This document shows positions 22,734 to 34,055 of a DNA stretch of 64,000 nucleotides, in pieces. The notes beneath the pieces are model-generated. The model did not search any database and was not told the origin of the DNA. It worked only from the letters and a program-made list of their open reading frames with translations. Positions within the stretch are counted from its first letter, which is position 1; each line of letters begins with the position of its first letter. The stretch spans positions 21,582,618-21,646,617 of the forward strand of contig NC_092863.1 of NCBI RefSeq assembly GCF_032062135.1, written 5' to 3'. This DNA is from Pyxicephalus adspersus (taxonomy: Eukaryota > Chordata > Amphibia > Anura > Pyxicephalidae). Both the position numbers and the translations under genes were made by a program.

Positions 22734-22980
22734 GTATATTTATATATTTATACAGGGTGATCATATCCCCCCTTAAAGGTGTATTCTCCCTTGAGAAGAG
22801 ATTTCAGCTAATCTCTCCTCATAGTGTTGCTCTATTCCTTTTAATAATTTAGTTGCCCTTCTCTGTACTTACTCGAATTCCACAATGTCTTTTTTTGTGA
22901 ACTGATGCTTAAAACTGGCTTGCATATTCCAGATGTGGTCTGACCAATGCTTTGTACAGGGACAGGGTTATGTATCCATA
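22734..22980 (-). pseudogene. CR1 ORF2 fragment
   Basis: Nucleotide-level relative of 16490-16720: ATTTATACAGGGTGATCATA, then ATTTAGTTGCCCTTCTCTG and CATATTCCAGATGTGGTCTGA. Diverged and frameshifted. Truncated on both sides. Confidence 0.75.
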
Positions 22981-24103
22981 TCTGTAGTCTATTCCTCTTT
23001 TACTGGGAAATTATGATAGAGAAAAAAAAGGCTGGGTCATCTGGAAACTCACTTTCCTGCAAACTGTTGAGTTATTTCCCTCATCCAAACTGAAAACATG
23101 CAACTTCAATCTCCAGGGGAGAATCACGATTTCCAATGATTGGTAGCAATGAAGATGGACTAGGAGATGTGTATTCTTTTCATTTTTTAGAAATAACCAT
23201 GTCAAACCAGTTTTAGGATGTCGTTTAATTTCTTGTACCCCACATTTGGATAGCTATGGCAATGCTTTCAAGGGGTAATACTAAACATTTGTTCTATACC
23301 CATTTATTGTTTATTCTTTTCATAGCTGCACCAATTAACTACTTTAGTCAATGATGCTGCCACATAATGAAAATAGAAATTTAGAATCTCCAAACCTATC
23401 TTTCTTGGCAAAAAAAGCAATTCTCTGTGGATACAAGGTTTACCTTTTCCCCATATAAAATTGAAAATTAACGTATGTAGCTATCAAAAAAATGATCTAG
23501 CTATCCCAACAGGTAATGCCTGGAACAAGCAATTAAATCTTGGAAGTACATTCATTTTATTTATAGAAACTAGGCCAAACAAGGAAATGGCACTTTTTCC
23601 CCTCTTCTACAACTCTGATTTTAATTTGGATACCAAAAGTTAGAAAGTTCAATTGATAGATCTGAGTTAAATCTTTGGGTAAAACTGTACTAAGATATTT
23701 TATTGCTTTTCCTGCCTAATTAAAAGAGTAGGACATCCTCATTTTTTTAATAACAAATTTATGGAAATATCGAATACCTCAGAATTATTGTAATAATCGT
23801 ATAATATATCTTTATATGGCTTAAGTTTGGCAGGGCACTACTGGCTTGAAGATAATAAAAAATCAAATCATCCCCAAAAGCAGTTACTTTCTTCTGTCCC
23901 TTAGTTATTCCCACAATATCATTATTCAACCTCATGGTACATATTAATAGTTCTAATGCTACCGTAGTATAAATATCAATAGAGAAAGTGGGCATTCCTG
24001 TCATGTCTAGTTATAAATATAAAAAGTTTTTGATACAAACCCAATGATTTTAACATTTGCTGAGGGTTGATAATATATTGAAAAAATCCAGGCCAACATA
24101 TTT

Positions 24104-24240
24104 ATTATTATTAATATTATCATCATTATTAAACAGGATTTATATAGTGCCAACATTTTATGCAGTGTTGTACATTAAACAGGGGTTGCAAATGACAGAC
24201 AGATAGACAGTGTCACAGGAAGAGGAGATAACTTTTTTGC
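24104..24240. repeat. Interspersed repeat of unknown class
   Basis: The ATTATTATTAAT run followed by AACAGGATTTATATAGTGCC and GGGGTTGCAAATGACAGACAG is familiar to me as a common dispersed vertebrate sequence, but I cannot name the family. It sits inside the L1. Confidence 0.4.
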
Positions 24241-25193
24241 TGTTGTTTGAGTTGTTTGATGTAAAAAATTCCAATCTGCTTAATCAATAGCATTTTCTTC
24301 ATCAGTGAAAAGCAACAACTATGGCACTTTTCCTAGCTTGGCCCAATAGATCCAATTTACTAATTTAGTTGTATTATCCTTTGCTTCTCTAGTTGGCATA
24401 AATCCCACTTGATCCAAATGTATGAATTTATACAAAAAGGTTGTATCCTTTTGGCTAAAACCTTAGTAAATTTTTCAAATCTTGATTTAAAAGTGAAAGT
24501 GGCCTATAACTTGCACATACTGTTGAATCCTTACCCTCTTTGACTATGACAGAAATATGGACCCAAAGAAAATCTGATGTAAAGCGACTCCTATCTGTTA
24601 GCACATTTAGCACCTTTACAAATATGCCTCAACAAATGCCCTAGAATATCCAAGAAAGTTCTATAATAAATCAAAGTAAATCCATAAGGTCCTGGGGCTT
24701 TACTTATTGGAGTAGATTTATTGGCTTTATATAATTCCTCCCTCGTTTCTATCCATCTCTGTAAGCCTAAGCATCCCGGATTTCTTAAGGTGATCCATTA
24801 TCTTATCCATTTTAGCAGATCTTTTTCTTGTTTTACCATAGGTGAACTATTGCATAAATCCTTATACAATTTACAAAATAAATTAGAAATTTGATCTACT
24901 CTATGTATTTTTTTGCCAGTTGAGTTCACCATCGATGGGGTATGCTCCCTCTGTCCCCTAAGGGCTCTCGCTAATATCCTACTGAATTTATGGCCTTGTT
25001 CATAATAAGTCATTTTTCATCTCATTATTTGGCTTTGGCCTTCACCATATATAAAGCAGGTAACAAGGTCCTAAGGGACTCTAAATCCCACTCTACTGCA
25101 CTATTTAAATTTTTCCTATGTTCTAATTCTACCTTTTGAATTTGCGAAACAATATTAGAAATCTCACTCATCCTTCCTTGTTTTATTCATGAG

Positions 25194-25417
25194 CAGCGGT
25201 CACCAACTGGTGGTGCTGGTCCGCGAGAAAATTTTGGTGGTCCGAGGCTCTGGCTGGTGCCCCCCCGAGCGGGGTCAGGAAAAGGACCCTGCTGGGGGGA
25301 CGCACTGGCCAGAGGGACGCAAACCTGCGATTGAGGGACAACTGGCTCCCCGCGCAAGCGCTGTCAGGAGCTGGTAATTTTAGTGGTCCACGGGACCAAA
25401 AAGATTGGCGACCACTG
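25194..25417. mobile_element. hAT-like MITE, 224 bp
   Basis: The left end CAGCGGTCACCAACTGGTGG pairs with the reverse complement of the right end (CAGTGGTCGCCAATCTTTTT). CAG...CTG termini of this kind are typical of hAT-derived MITEs. The expected 8-bp duplications are not clear. GC-rich body, no ORF of interest. Inserted in an L1. Confidence 0.7.
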
Positions 25418-25882
25418 TTCTAGCCATGCCTAATAGGAATTTTATAGATTATAGAACACTTTATGTGCCTCCCATATTACTAAAGGATTGCTTTTGGAGT
25501 ATCACGTATTAAAGAGTAATTCTGCAATTCTTTAAACAAATCTGCTTTTACTACTGCATCTTTCAAGAGAGATTCATTCAACCTCCAATTCCAAAATCTC
25601 GGCTCTGCATTAATTACAGATATAGACATTTTTAGTGGTGCATGGTCTGAGATACTAATATTCCCAATAACACATTATGTTATTCCTTGATGATCTAATT
25701 GTCTCATCCAAAAATGATCTATGCATGTATTTAATTGATATGGCATAGAAAAAAGGTGTTATCCCTATGCAATGGATTAGGCATCTGCCATACATCAGTC
25801 AGTTGCATACTAGACAAACGTCTTTTTAATCTTTTTTCTGGATATCAATATATTAATATCTAATCTAGTAGTATCCAAGACA

Positions 25883-26444
25883 GGATGGGGCAGACAGACA
25901 GATTGTTCTTCTCTGCTAGCATTCCTTACACACTTACCTCCTCCTCAAAAAAAGCGCTTTCTTTATCCAGCTCCTGTGTTAACCCCTTGTTGTCCAGTCT
26001 TTTGGTCCACAGCCAACTTCCCTGTGCTGTTCTATTGTTCCTGTCTGTCTGTAGATATTCCTGTGTCACCTGTGCCTCTTGTAGCGTCCAGTGTCTCCTG
26101 TGTTCCCTGTGTTTACTGAGGCCCCTGTGTCACAGGTGTCTGTCCCCTGGATCCCTGGTATTTGACCCCTAGCTTGCTGCCTGCCTCGAGCCCTGCCTTC
26201 CATGACTATTCTTCAGCTTTGTAATTTGGTACCATAATTCATCCTGCCCACGCTTGTGTACCCAAGGACCGCAACCTGGCAGTAACCAGCAGTGCAACAT
26301 CCTCACCATCAGAGGCTCTGAAGAAGACCTGGTTACTGCTTAGACTCTGCACCTTTGTCCTTCTCAGGGTTTAAACCACTCCCTGCAAGCTGTAGCACCC
26401 TCTAGTGCCACTGTTTCTTCAAGAGTGACCCTCAGATCAAATGT
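25883..26444. other. Unassigned, GC-richer stretch
   Basis: Runs of TCCTGTGT-like sequence, and later CAGTAACCAGCAGTGC and AAGAAGACCTGGTTACTGC, an imperfect inverted pair. No recognised protein. Could be the untranslated part of an LTR element. Confidence 0.35.
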
Positions 26445-26744
26445 ATCTTAAAAAATTCTACATCCATAAGACCCCAAAATCCATCCATATTTTCCTCCAA
26501 ATTCTTTGCATTATATCTGTGAGGTATTAACTTATCCCAAAAAGCTTGAATGATCAACATATCTTCAAACATCACTTGCAATAACCCACATCTTTCCACA
26601 TGTGTAATCTATTAAGCATAAAAAGTATAAATACTACCCATGATTTTTTTTTTTTTTACTAAATTTATACTCTCCCCTAATGTCAGGTAGATTTGATTTA
26701 TTCAAAATCTACTGAAGAAAGCACACTGTATCCAGAAAGGACAT

Positions 26745-28118
26745 GTTTAAATGTGGAGACTTTGCTGTGGTGCCTGACCCTGGTGTTTGCACGCTTCAAA
26801 GAAGCAATATTATTTCTATTCATCTTCTCACAAAACAAATTCTCCCATCTACGGCAGCTATTACTGTAACTATCCCAAAACAAGGGAAAGAGTTTGTTTC
26901 CCCACAGAACTTTCACCCAATCTCACTTCTGAATTTGGACCCTAAGATAATACAAAATGTTTGTTGCATCTGCCAAATCCACCTATTCTTGGTCAAGCCA
27001 GTAACAGTTAGCCATTGTCAGGGGGCGTCAGGCCCCAGATGGCACTTGCAAAATATTAGAATCTTGTACACTTTCAAGTAATAAAATTCCATCACTGGTC
27101 CTAACATTGGATGCAGAAAAGACTTTTAATGGTATGCATTGGGGCTAGAATCCCATTCTCTGAAACACTATCCCAACTATTTACTTCTTCCAGGGGGAAC
27201 TAGGTAGGAGTGTCTGCTATCCCAGAATATATTTGTCCTAACAATGGGACCCTTAGCAGGGTATATCAGATGCCACCGCAATATACATGGGATCCCTTTA
27301 GCTTCTTATGATCATAAACATGAATTGTATGCAGATGATGCAATTCTTACCCTTCCAAAACCAGACCTTTCCTTTCCTGTGGTTTTTAATGTCCTGCAAA
27401 CTTTGGGTATCTTTCTTATTACTGGGTATCTTATCTTGGATATCTCTCTTATTAAATCCCACATCTTAGCCATGGACATTCCTTCACATATGTCATCTAC
27501 TCTGCATCAATGTTTCAGAGTTTAATGGTGGGACCATAATGTTCCATACCTAAGAATTAAACTAACTTATCTTACTAAACTAGCCTATCATACCAATTTT
27601 GTAGCCCTATTGTACTAGCTAGAGGGGGACCATGTTCCCTGCCCTTCATATACCTGATTACCCCATTATTTGGGCTGCAGTGTTGGCACAGGGTAGACGT
27701 TCCAATTTTATTGGATATCATTCATAGACTGGGTGTACAGGTTCAATTTGAAAAGATGTTCGCTTACAATAACAAACAACCAGGCAGTTAGGTTCTATGT
27801 TCAAAGGTCAATTTGCATATTGCATCCTAAATGCGCGGTTAAAATTTTAAGATTATTTATGTAATCTAGTAATTGCCTCCAACTGTTGGCAGTTATTATT
27901 TTCTAATTAAATTTTCTCTTTATATATATTTTCTCTTAATATATTTCTCTTTATTTTTATGTACGTGCTACTTATCTTGTTGTTACGACTCTTTACATGC
28001 TCATTTTGTTCCCCTTTTGTTTGTTACCCAGTTACTTCTTACTTTTTTTTTTACAAATTCTAGTTTTTTTTTTTTTTCTTGAAAAAAACTTCCATAAAAA
28101 TTAAATTAAAAATAAATT
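26745..28118 (+). pseudogene. L1 ORF2 RT fragment with 3' tail
   Basis: TVTIPKQGKEF and FHPISLLNLDPKI (26860-26950) are the L1 RT entry blocks; LTLDAEKTF follows near 27110, and ELYADDAILTLPKPD at 27320-27365 preserves the YADD active site. SHILAMDIPSHM follows. The sequence ends in an AT-rich 3' region with AATAAA-like and A-rich sequence near 28090-28118. Numerous frameshifts. Confidence 0.82.
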
Positions 28119-28777
28119 ACTACAAGTAGTAGTTGTTGGTTAGCTTTTGAATCAGAAGAATTCCCAGATTTTCACATAAAAAATATATAGACTATACTTG
28201 TGAAAATCAACTTCAGGATATAGTTGAACATATACTTTCACACTATAATTTGTCACTTGTGATTTTCTAAGAGCCAACAAATATACATAAAAGTATCACC
28301 CTGTAATCTAGCAACATTGTTTCCAGGATACACAAGTGATTGAAAACTTTTATTTATGTGCATTACAAAGTTGTCCTTGCTTTATGCTTTATGTACGCAT
28401 GTTTTTTGCTTGTTTGCACAAAGGGCCCAAGCCTCTGCATACTGAAAAAGTCTCCTTACAGTAGCTGTTAAAATATGGACTTTCTATGTTCCCTTTTGCA
28501 CATAATAGTTCTTTTCTGTGAATTTTCATGCCCATATAGTGGATATTTTTGAAAAATAAACCCCCTTCGTAAAATAAATAAAAAAATAAATCCAGCTATA
28601 TTTACTTAAGCAACTTATAACATACAACGAGTTATATAATAGCAACGTGTGTATGTAAATAGTGGTGCTTATCACTCATAAAAGTTTCTAAAGATCATAT
28701 ATAATATAAAGGTCATAGCTTCGTGTTTATTAGGTTATTGGTATTTTTAGGGTAGGCATCTTCAAGAAGCACAATTC
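28119..28777. other. AT-rich stretch, nothing recognised
   Basis: No ORF above background and no repeat structure that I can see. Confidence 0.5.
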
Positions 28778-29349
28778 TTTTTTTTTTTATTCTTAAAGGT
28801 TTTTATTGAGAAAGAACAAATGTAAAAAACAGCAAAGTAAACAGTGTTACAGGTCGGAATCACATTTTTCAATGCTTGAATTCACATTGCAATATACAAT
28901 TATCAGAACATAGTAATGTTAATTCACTGAGTCCATAGAAAAGCACTATTGCAATAACAAATGGTACTGAGAGTGGAAATCCATATTAGCAAAAACAGCA
29001 GCAGTCCTGAGATTAGGTATATCATTCCTGAGACAAAGGTCAATCCACAAGCAATAGAAAATTGCATATTAAGAAAATAAAAAGAGGTACTGGGGGGGGA
29101 GGGGGTGAAAAGGGGGGTTGGTAAATAAAAGAAAAAAGGGGGGAGGTGAGTGCATAGGGGCACAAAAGCAAAGCAGTAAGTAATGCCAAACCCACAAAAA
29201 AAACTTTCTTTACTCTACTTTCTTAGTACAAATAAAATGCAACAGCAAAAGAATAACACTATTTAGTCCTGCATGAAAATGAGGAAGCGAGAACATTGTA
29301 TGTAGGCTGTCATTCAGAAGCCCTGCCTATAGAGGAACAGAGTCATTGG

Positions 29350-29570
29350 CCCTGATTTATGAAAGCTCTCCAAGGCTGGAGAAAATATACTTTCAGAAGT
29401 GAAGCTGGGTGATCCAGCAAACCTGGAATGGATTTGGTCCAGGATTAAAAACAATTGCTAGCACATAGCAAATGGTTTTACGAAATCCATTCCATGTTTT
29501 CTGGATCACCCAGCTTCACTTCTGAAAGTGTATTCTCTCCAGCCTTGGATAGCCTTAATAAATCAGACCC
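29350..29570. mobile_element. Hairpin MITE with ~90-bp arms
   Basis: The left arm (CTGATTTATGAAAGCTCTCC, CCAAGGCTGGAGA, AAGCTGGGTGATCCAGCA) is mirrored by the right arm. Both sides are flanked by CATTGGCC, compatible with an 8-bp hAT-type duplication, although part of it may belong to the termini. Single arms of the same family are at 6276 and 20110. Confidence 0.8.
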
Positions 29571-29841
29571 ATTGGCCCAGTAGGAGAATGAGTGGCTCTA
29601 ATCCTGGTTGAGTATTTCAAGGGATTGAGACCTATTCTTATTAGGATCCATGGAACCCAAATATCTGTGAACAGTAAAGTTGTATCATGGGAATCATGAT
29701 AGCTCGTCAACCAGTTTAGCCCCCCTAGGGTTCTAATTCTGTCCGTATTTCCATGTAAAAAAGCTTTACATTTTTTTTACATGTAAATTTGTTTAAACTC
29801 ACCGAAATATGTCCAATATAAAATAAATTTATTAATGAACT

Positions 29842-31004
29842 TTAACCACCTGAGCGTTACACTGAGGTCTAGATTTCTGTACCAAAAGTGATCCACTGTT
29901 TTTCATGAATTTTTTTTTAAATTGTAGACCTGTAACTTACAGAAATATGTCCGAACAAGGGTTCTAGTAGATAATATGAATATAANNNNNNNNNNNNNNN
30001 NNNNNNNNNNNNNNNNNNNNNNNNNNNNNNNNNNNNNNNNNNNNNNNNNNNNNNNNNNNNNNNNNNNNNNNNNNNNNNNNNNNNNNNNNNNNNNNNNNNN
30101 NNNNNNNNNNNNNNNNNNNNNNNNNNNNNNNNNNNNNNNNNNNNNNNNNNNNNNNNNNNNNNNNNNNNNNNNNNNNNNNNNNNNNNNNNNNNNNNNNNNN
30201 NNNNNNNNNNNNNNNNNNNNNNNNNNNNNNNNNNNNNNNNNNNNNNNNNNNNNNNNNNNNNNNNNNNNNNNNNNNNNNNNNNNNNNNNNNNNNNNNNNNN
30301 NNNNNNNNNNNNNNNNNNNNNNNNNNNNNNNNNNNNNNNNNNNNNNNNNNNNNNNNNNNNNNNNNNNNNNNNNNNNNNNNNNNNNNNNNNNNNNNNNNNN
30401 NNNNNNNNNNNNNNNNNNNNNNNNNNNNNNNNNNNNNNNNNNNNNNNNNNNNNNNNNNNNNNNNNNNNNNNNNNNNNNNNNNNNNNNNNNNNNNNNNNNN
30501 NNNNNNNNNNNNNNNNNNNNNNNNNNNNNNNNNNNNNNNNNNNNNNNNNNNNNNNNNNNNNNNNNNNNNNNNNNNNNNNNNNNNNNNNNNNNNNNNNNNN
30601 NNNNNNNNNNNNNNNNNNNNNNNNNNNNNNNNNNNNNNNNNNNNNNNNNNNNNNNNNNNNNNNNNNNNNNNNNNNNNNNNNNNNNNNNNNNNNNNNNNNN
30701 NNNNNNNNNNNNNNNNNNNNNNNNNNNNNNNNNNNNNNNNNNNNNNNNNNNNNNNNNNNNNNNNNNNNNNNNNNNNNNNNNNNNNNNNNNNNNNNNNNNN
30801 NNNNNNNNNNNNNNNNNNNNNNNNNNNNNNNNNNNNNNNNNNNNNNNNNNNNNNNNNNNNNNNNNNNNNNNNNNNNNNNNNNNNNNNNNNNNNNNNNNNN
30901 NNNNNNNNNNNNNNNNNNNNNNNNNNNNNNNNNNNNNNNNNNNNNNNNNNNNNNNNNNNNNNNNNNNNNNNNNNNNNNNNNNNNNATACCGGCTAGGTGG
31001 TTAA
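29842..31004. mobile_element. Younger piggyBac-type element nested at a TTAA
   Basis: TTAACCACCTGAGCG at the left and GGCTAGGTGGTTAA at the right form inverted termini with TTAA on both sides. The left 140 bp is the reverse complement of 60790-60941. Most of the interior is an assembly gap, so the true length and any transposase are unknown. Confidence 0.8.
29986..30985. other. Assembly gap (1000 N)
   Basis: Exactly 1000 N, a conventional placeholder length, so coordinates beyond it are nominal. Confidence 0.99.
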
Positions 31005-31340
31005 ATAAAAAAACACAAAAATCTGTTAAAAAAAATCTCCTCCGCTCCTCCTGCCCACACTGACACTTGCACCGACATCCCCCACACCGACACATGCACC
31101 GACGTCACTGGAAAACCCTGGAGATCGTCTCTTCAGTTTGCGGCTGGAGATCGGAGGAGGACATGTCTCCAGGACCTGTGGGGATGAGCAGGACTCCAGC
31201 AGACTACAACGGAACAAGGTAAATGGGTTCTTTTTAAGTTTTAGTCAACCCCAAATGTGACTAGGGATTACTGCTTTTTGCAGCTAAAATCCACCTCGAG
31301 TCACACTCGAGATTACCGCTTGGGGGGTTAAACCAGCATT

Positions 31341-32320
31341 TTAGTGGGGGCTCCCTGGAGTCCTTCCAATAACACGGTATTTGTGGCTTAGCCGCATTGA
31401 GAAGGTAAGGCACAACTGAGTGTTTATAAGTACTAATGGACAGGGAGAAAACTCCAAAGAAAACCCTGAAATCGTCTCAATCAGTTCAGATACCTTACGC
31501 CAAAATCTTTTAATAATTGGGTATAACCACCATATATGTAACATAGAGCCTTTTGACCCACATCCTTTCCAGCACAGGTAAATCCTGGGGGGACATACTG
31601 TGCAAATGTGTAGGCACACAATACCACCTAGAATAAAGTTAAGTTGCGCCCCAAACCTCCATCAGTCTTGGAGCGGTGGACCTTTTTCAAAGAAATCCTA
31701 GCCCTTGAAGGGTAACAAATAAATTAAGTGGCCAAACTATTACCGCATTTACAAAACGAAGGTGGAATCTGTATAGGGAGCATCTGTAAAATATAAAGTA
31801 CCCTAGGGGGGATATTAATTTTCAAAGCGTTAACTCTCCCCATCCAAGAGAGGTGCTCTCTGAATATTTTTTCTGATTGCATTTAATAAACGTACATGAT
31901 TCGCTAGATAAAGTCGCGTCAGGCTGTAAGCTTAATTCGTAAGTACGTGAGGGCTCTAGGTTACCAAGTGAATAGGACACTAGATTTTAACAACAGAGCA
32001 ACAGGTCGTGGTACATTATTCGTTAAAATTTTGGACTTAGAAAGATTAATTTTAAAATTCAATAATTGTCCAAATTCTGTGAATTCTGCAAGTAAGTTGA
32101 GAAAAATGATTCTAGGCTGTACAAGTAACAAGTAACAGTTTATCATCAACCGACTTTTACACCATGCAGAACTTACGTAGATCGATAGAAGGACTCAAAT
32201 ATAGTGAGGTCCGTACCATAGCGTGATCAGAAATAGTGCTGGTGACTATATCTGCACTACAGAGTAAATTAAGATGGTAGTGATCAATAAAAATCATGTC
32301 AATACGGGATTATTGCACTA
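31341..32320 (-). pseudogene. L1 ORF2 remnants: endonuclease end, RT, C-terminal domain
   Basis: 32320-32190 reads as the end of an endonuclease (SRIDMIFIDHYHLNLLCSA, then SDHAMVRT in another frame). 32149-31961 gives EFTEFGQLLNFKINLSKSKI, the L1 RT block after the active site. 31619-31341 gives a tail with C..C and HIWWLYPIIKRFW, the L1 C-terminal pattern. The parts lie in different frames. Confidence 0.78.
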
Positions 32321-33109
32321 GTGGATGTGCAGATTTTTGTATTTGCTTTTAGTGTTCATTTGTGTTGATAAAACAGCAGCAGTTCACAAAAACAGATTTT
32401 CAGAAATAAACAAAGGATCACTACACTGTGTCAGTATTTGTGAAACCACCTTTTGCTTTAATTACAGCCTTGATACTTCTCCCACGGCGCTTCCCAATGG
32501 GCCATTCTGCAGTGTCCTGTGATCATCTGCCTCATCGAGCTGCCAAGAGCAGCACTGGCTCTCTGTCTCTGACTGAGTTAGCATCCAGCATTTCCTGGTC
32601 TCACGTGCCTGTGGGCAGTCTTGCTGACACTGTCAAAGCCCAGGGAGGAGGAGCTTATAAAACGGCAAAGGTTATTTAGCCTTAGCAGTAATAGAGGCTG
32701 GTGCGGTGGTAACACTCTGTGTGGTGTTTCTTGCTATTCCTCCCCTGAATTGTGCCTGGACTCTTACTACATGTGTTTGCCACCTGCCCTGACCTGTGCC
32801 TGGAATCTAACTCAATTGGTCTGCCACCTGTCTCCACACCGAGGCTGTTCCAGCTTTCCTCAGATAGGGAGACCCCAAGGGTTGCAACCTAGTGGCCCCC
32901 AGCAGCAAAGAGCCTGGTGGTCTCAAGGTAACCAGCCCACCACCCCTTGTAGGATGCCCTAGTGAAAACTTGGTGTCACCTACACACTGCCCTTAGGTGA
33001 TGCCATGCTATCTGCCTGTGGAGACCCAGACAATATACTATTCTTTCATGGTGGATTGGTATTGTAATTTAGTGTAATTGGGAGTGTCTCCTTCAAAGAG
33101 GTGCCAGTG

Positions 33110-33490
33110 CACACACCCAAGAATTATGGGGGCCCTGGTCTCCCTGATATCGCACTTTACTATAAAGCCGCTCAGTTAGGGTGCCATATTAGTGTTGCCA
33201 CTCCTCCCTGTTGAACAAAAGGTGTACATTAAAAATCCTTTTCTTCTATACCCTAGTTCAGCACAGCCCAATCACCCGGTACCTGTCTGTTGACCAGTGG
33301 TTGGAAACCTATAGTCTACAGGAGTCTTCAGCTCTCCCATTTTCTTTCATCTTTACCAGCATATTAATTTGCCTGTCCACTAACTTGTGGGACTTTTGGC
33401 TGTACTCAGACATATTTGAGACTTTATCATCTCTGAATTACTCCCAATGAGGGTCACTTCCTGGCCTTTTTTGCCAAATGGGAAATGGAA
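33110..33490 (+). pseudogene. L1 ORF2 C-terminal fragment
   Basis: One frame reads YGGPGLPDIALYYKAAQLG, the conserved GG-G-P-D-YY-AA block after the L1 RT, then degraded sequence. Truncated on both sides. Confidence 0.6.
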
Positions 33491-33639
33491 CTTAGAAATC
33501 ACTTTCATTCCAGAGCAAAAAAAAAATGAAATCCTTACCCTAACTCACAAAATCCTTGATACAATTCAACTTTCAAGAAGTGGGTTATAAACTAATTTCA
33601 CAGTGGTAAAAGACTGTGCTTTAGTGTGAAGGGTGTTCA

Positions 33640-33900
33640 CGTGTGACCTATTCAAAGCCCATGCTTAAACTCGATTGAAAATCTGTGGAATGATTTGAAG
33701 CTTGCAGTCCACCAATGATCACCACCCAATTTGACTTAAACAATGTAAGGATGAGTGGCAAATATTGCACAGTCTAGATGTTCAAAATTGAGATAAGTAT
33801 CCCAACATACTCAATGTGTACTCAACTGTAATTAAAACAAAAGGTAGTTTGTGGTTCCACAAAGTGCTGACAGAGGGGGAGGGGTGTGGGTGAATATTTA
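33640..33900 (+). pseudogene. Tc1-like transposase, C-terminal remnant
   Basis: Fragments in shifting frames give SVE/ENLWND-like, LKLAVHQ, SPPNLT and CSKL patterns, matching the end of a Tc1 transposase after the last catalytic residue. No open frame is left. Confidence 0.5.
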
Positions 33901-34055
33901 TCAAACAAAAAATAAGCATATATTTGGATTTTATAAGTTGAATTGAGTAAATATATCCAGAAAAATTATTAGTGTGTCTTTCAGTTTGCAAAGCAACAAA
34001 TCGTGAATGTTTTCAAGGGGTTAATTATTTTCTATACCCACCTCTATAGCCCAAA

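Larger units (their letters stand above)
22985..25882 (-). pseudogene. L1 ORF2, endonuclease to C-terminus, heavily decayed
   Basis: From right to left on the minus strand: late endonuclease blocks (DTTRLDINIL near 25870, HRDNTFFSMPYQL and CIDHFW near 25740), a pre-RT block (YYEQGHKFSRILARALRG at 25010), a KPQDPYGF block near 24690, RT blocks near 24400, then C-terminal sequence to about 22990. Interrupted by a hAT-like MITE (25194-25417) and a short repeat (24104-24240). No frame longer than 81 codons survives. Confidence 0.75.
29716..31331. mobile_element. Older piggyBac-type element, split by a younger one
   Basis: The left end TTAGCCCCCCTAGGGTTCT (TTAA changed to TTAG) and the right end ATTACCGCTTGGGGGGTTAA are the termini of the family seen complete at 35882-36394. 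Its left 130 bp and right 325 bp match that copy; a second element sits at a TTAA inside it. Confidence 0.82.
28778..32330 (-). mobile_element. L1 element (minus) with nested insertions
   Basis: The T-run at 28778-28788 followed by CTCAATAAAAA in reverse complement marks the poly(A) 3' end. To the right come 3' UTR, the ORF2 C-terminus (31619-31341), RT sequence (32149-31961) and late endonuclease sequence near 32300. The hairpin MITE (29350-29570) and the nested piggyBac pair (29716-31331) are inserted. Between endonuclease and RT the element is internally deleted. Confidence 0.78.
32425..34055 (+). mobile_element. Tc1-like element remnant, interrupted
   Basis: CACCTTTTGCTTTAATTACAG near 32445 resembles the non-coding 5' part of vertebrate Tc1 elements. 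The 3' part of a transposase gene is at 33640-33900. About 1.1 kb of other sequence (32480-33590), including an L1 fragment, lies between. 32680-33080 in that insert is unassigned. Confidence 0.45.

Noticed and set aside
29917..31095. Long open frames on both strands across 29976-31004
   Set aside because: They consist almost entirely of N; an artefact of the gap.
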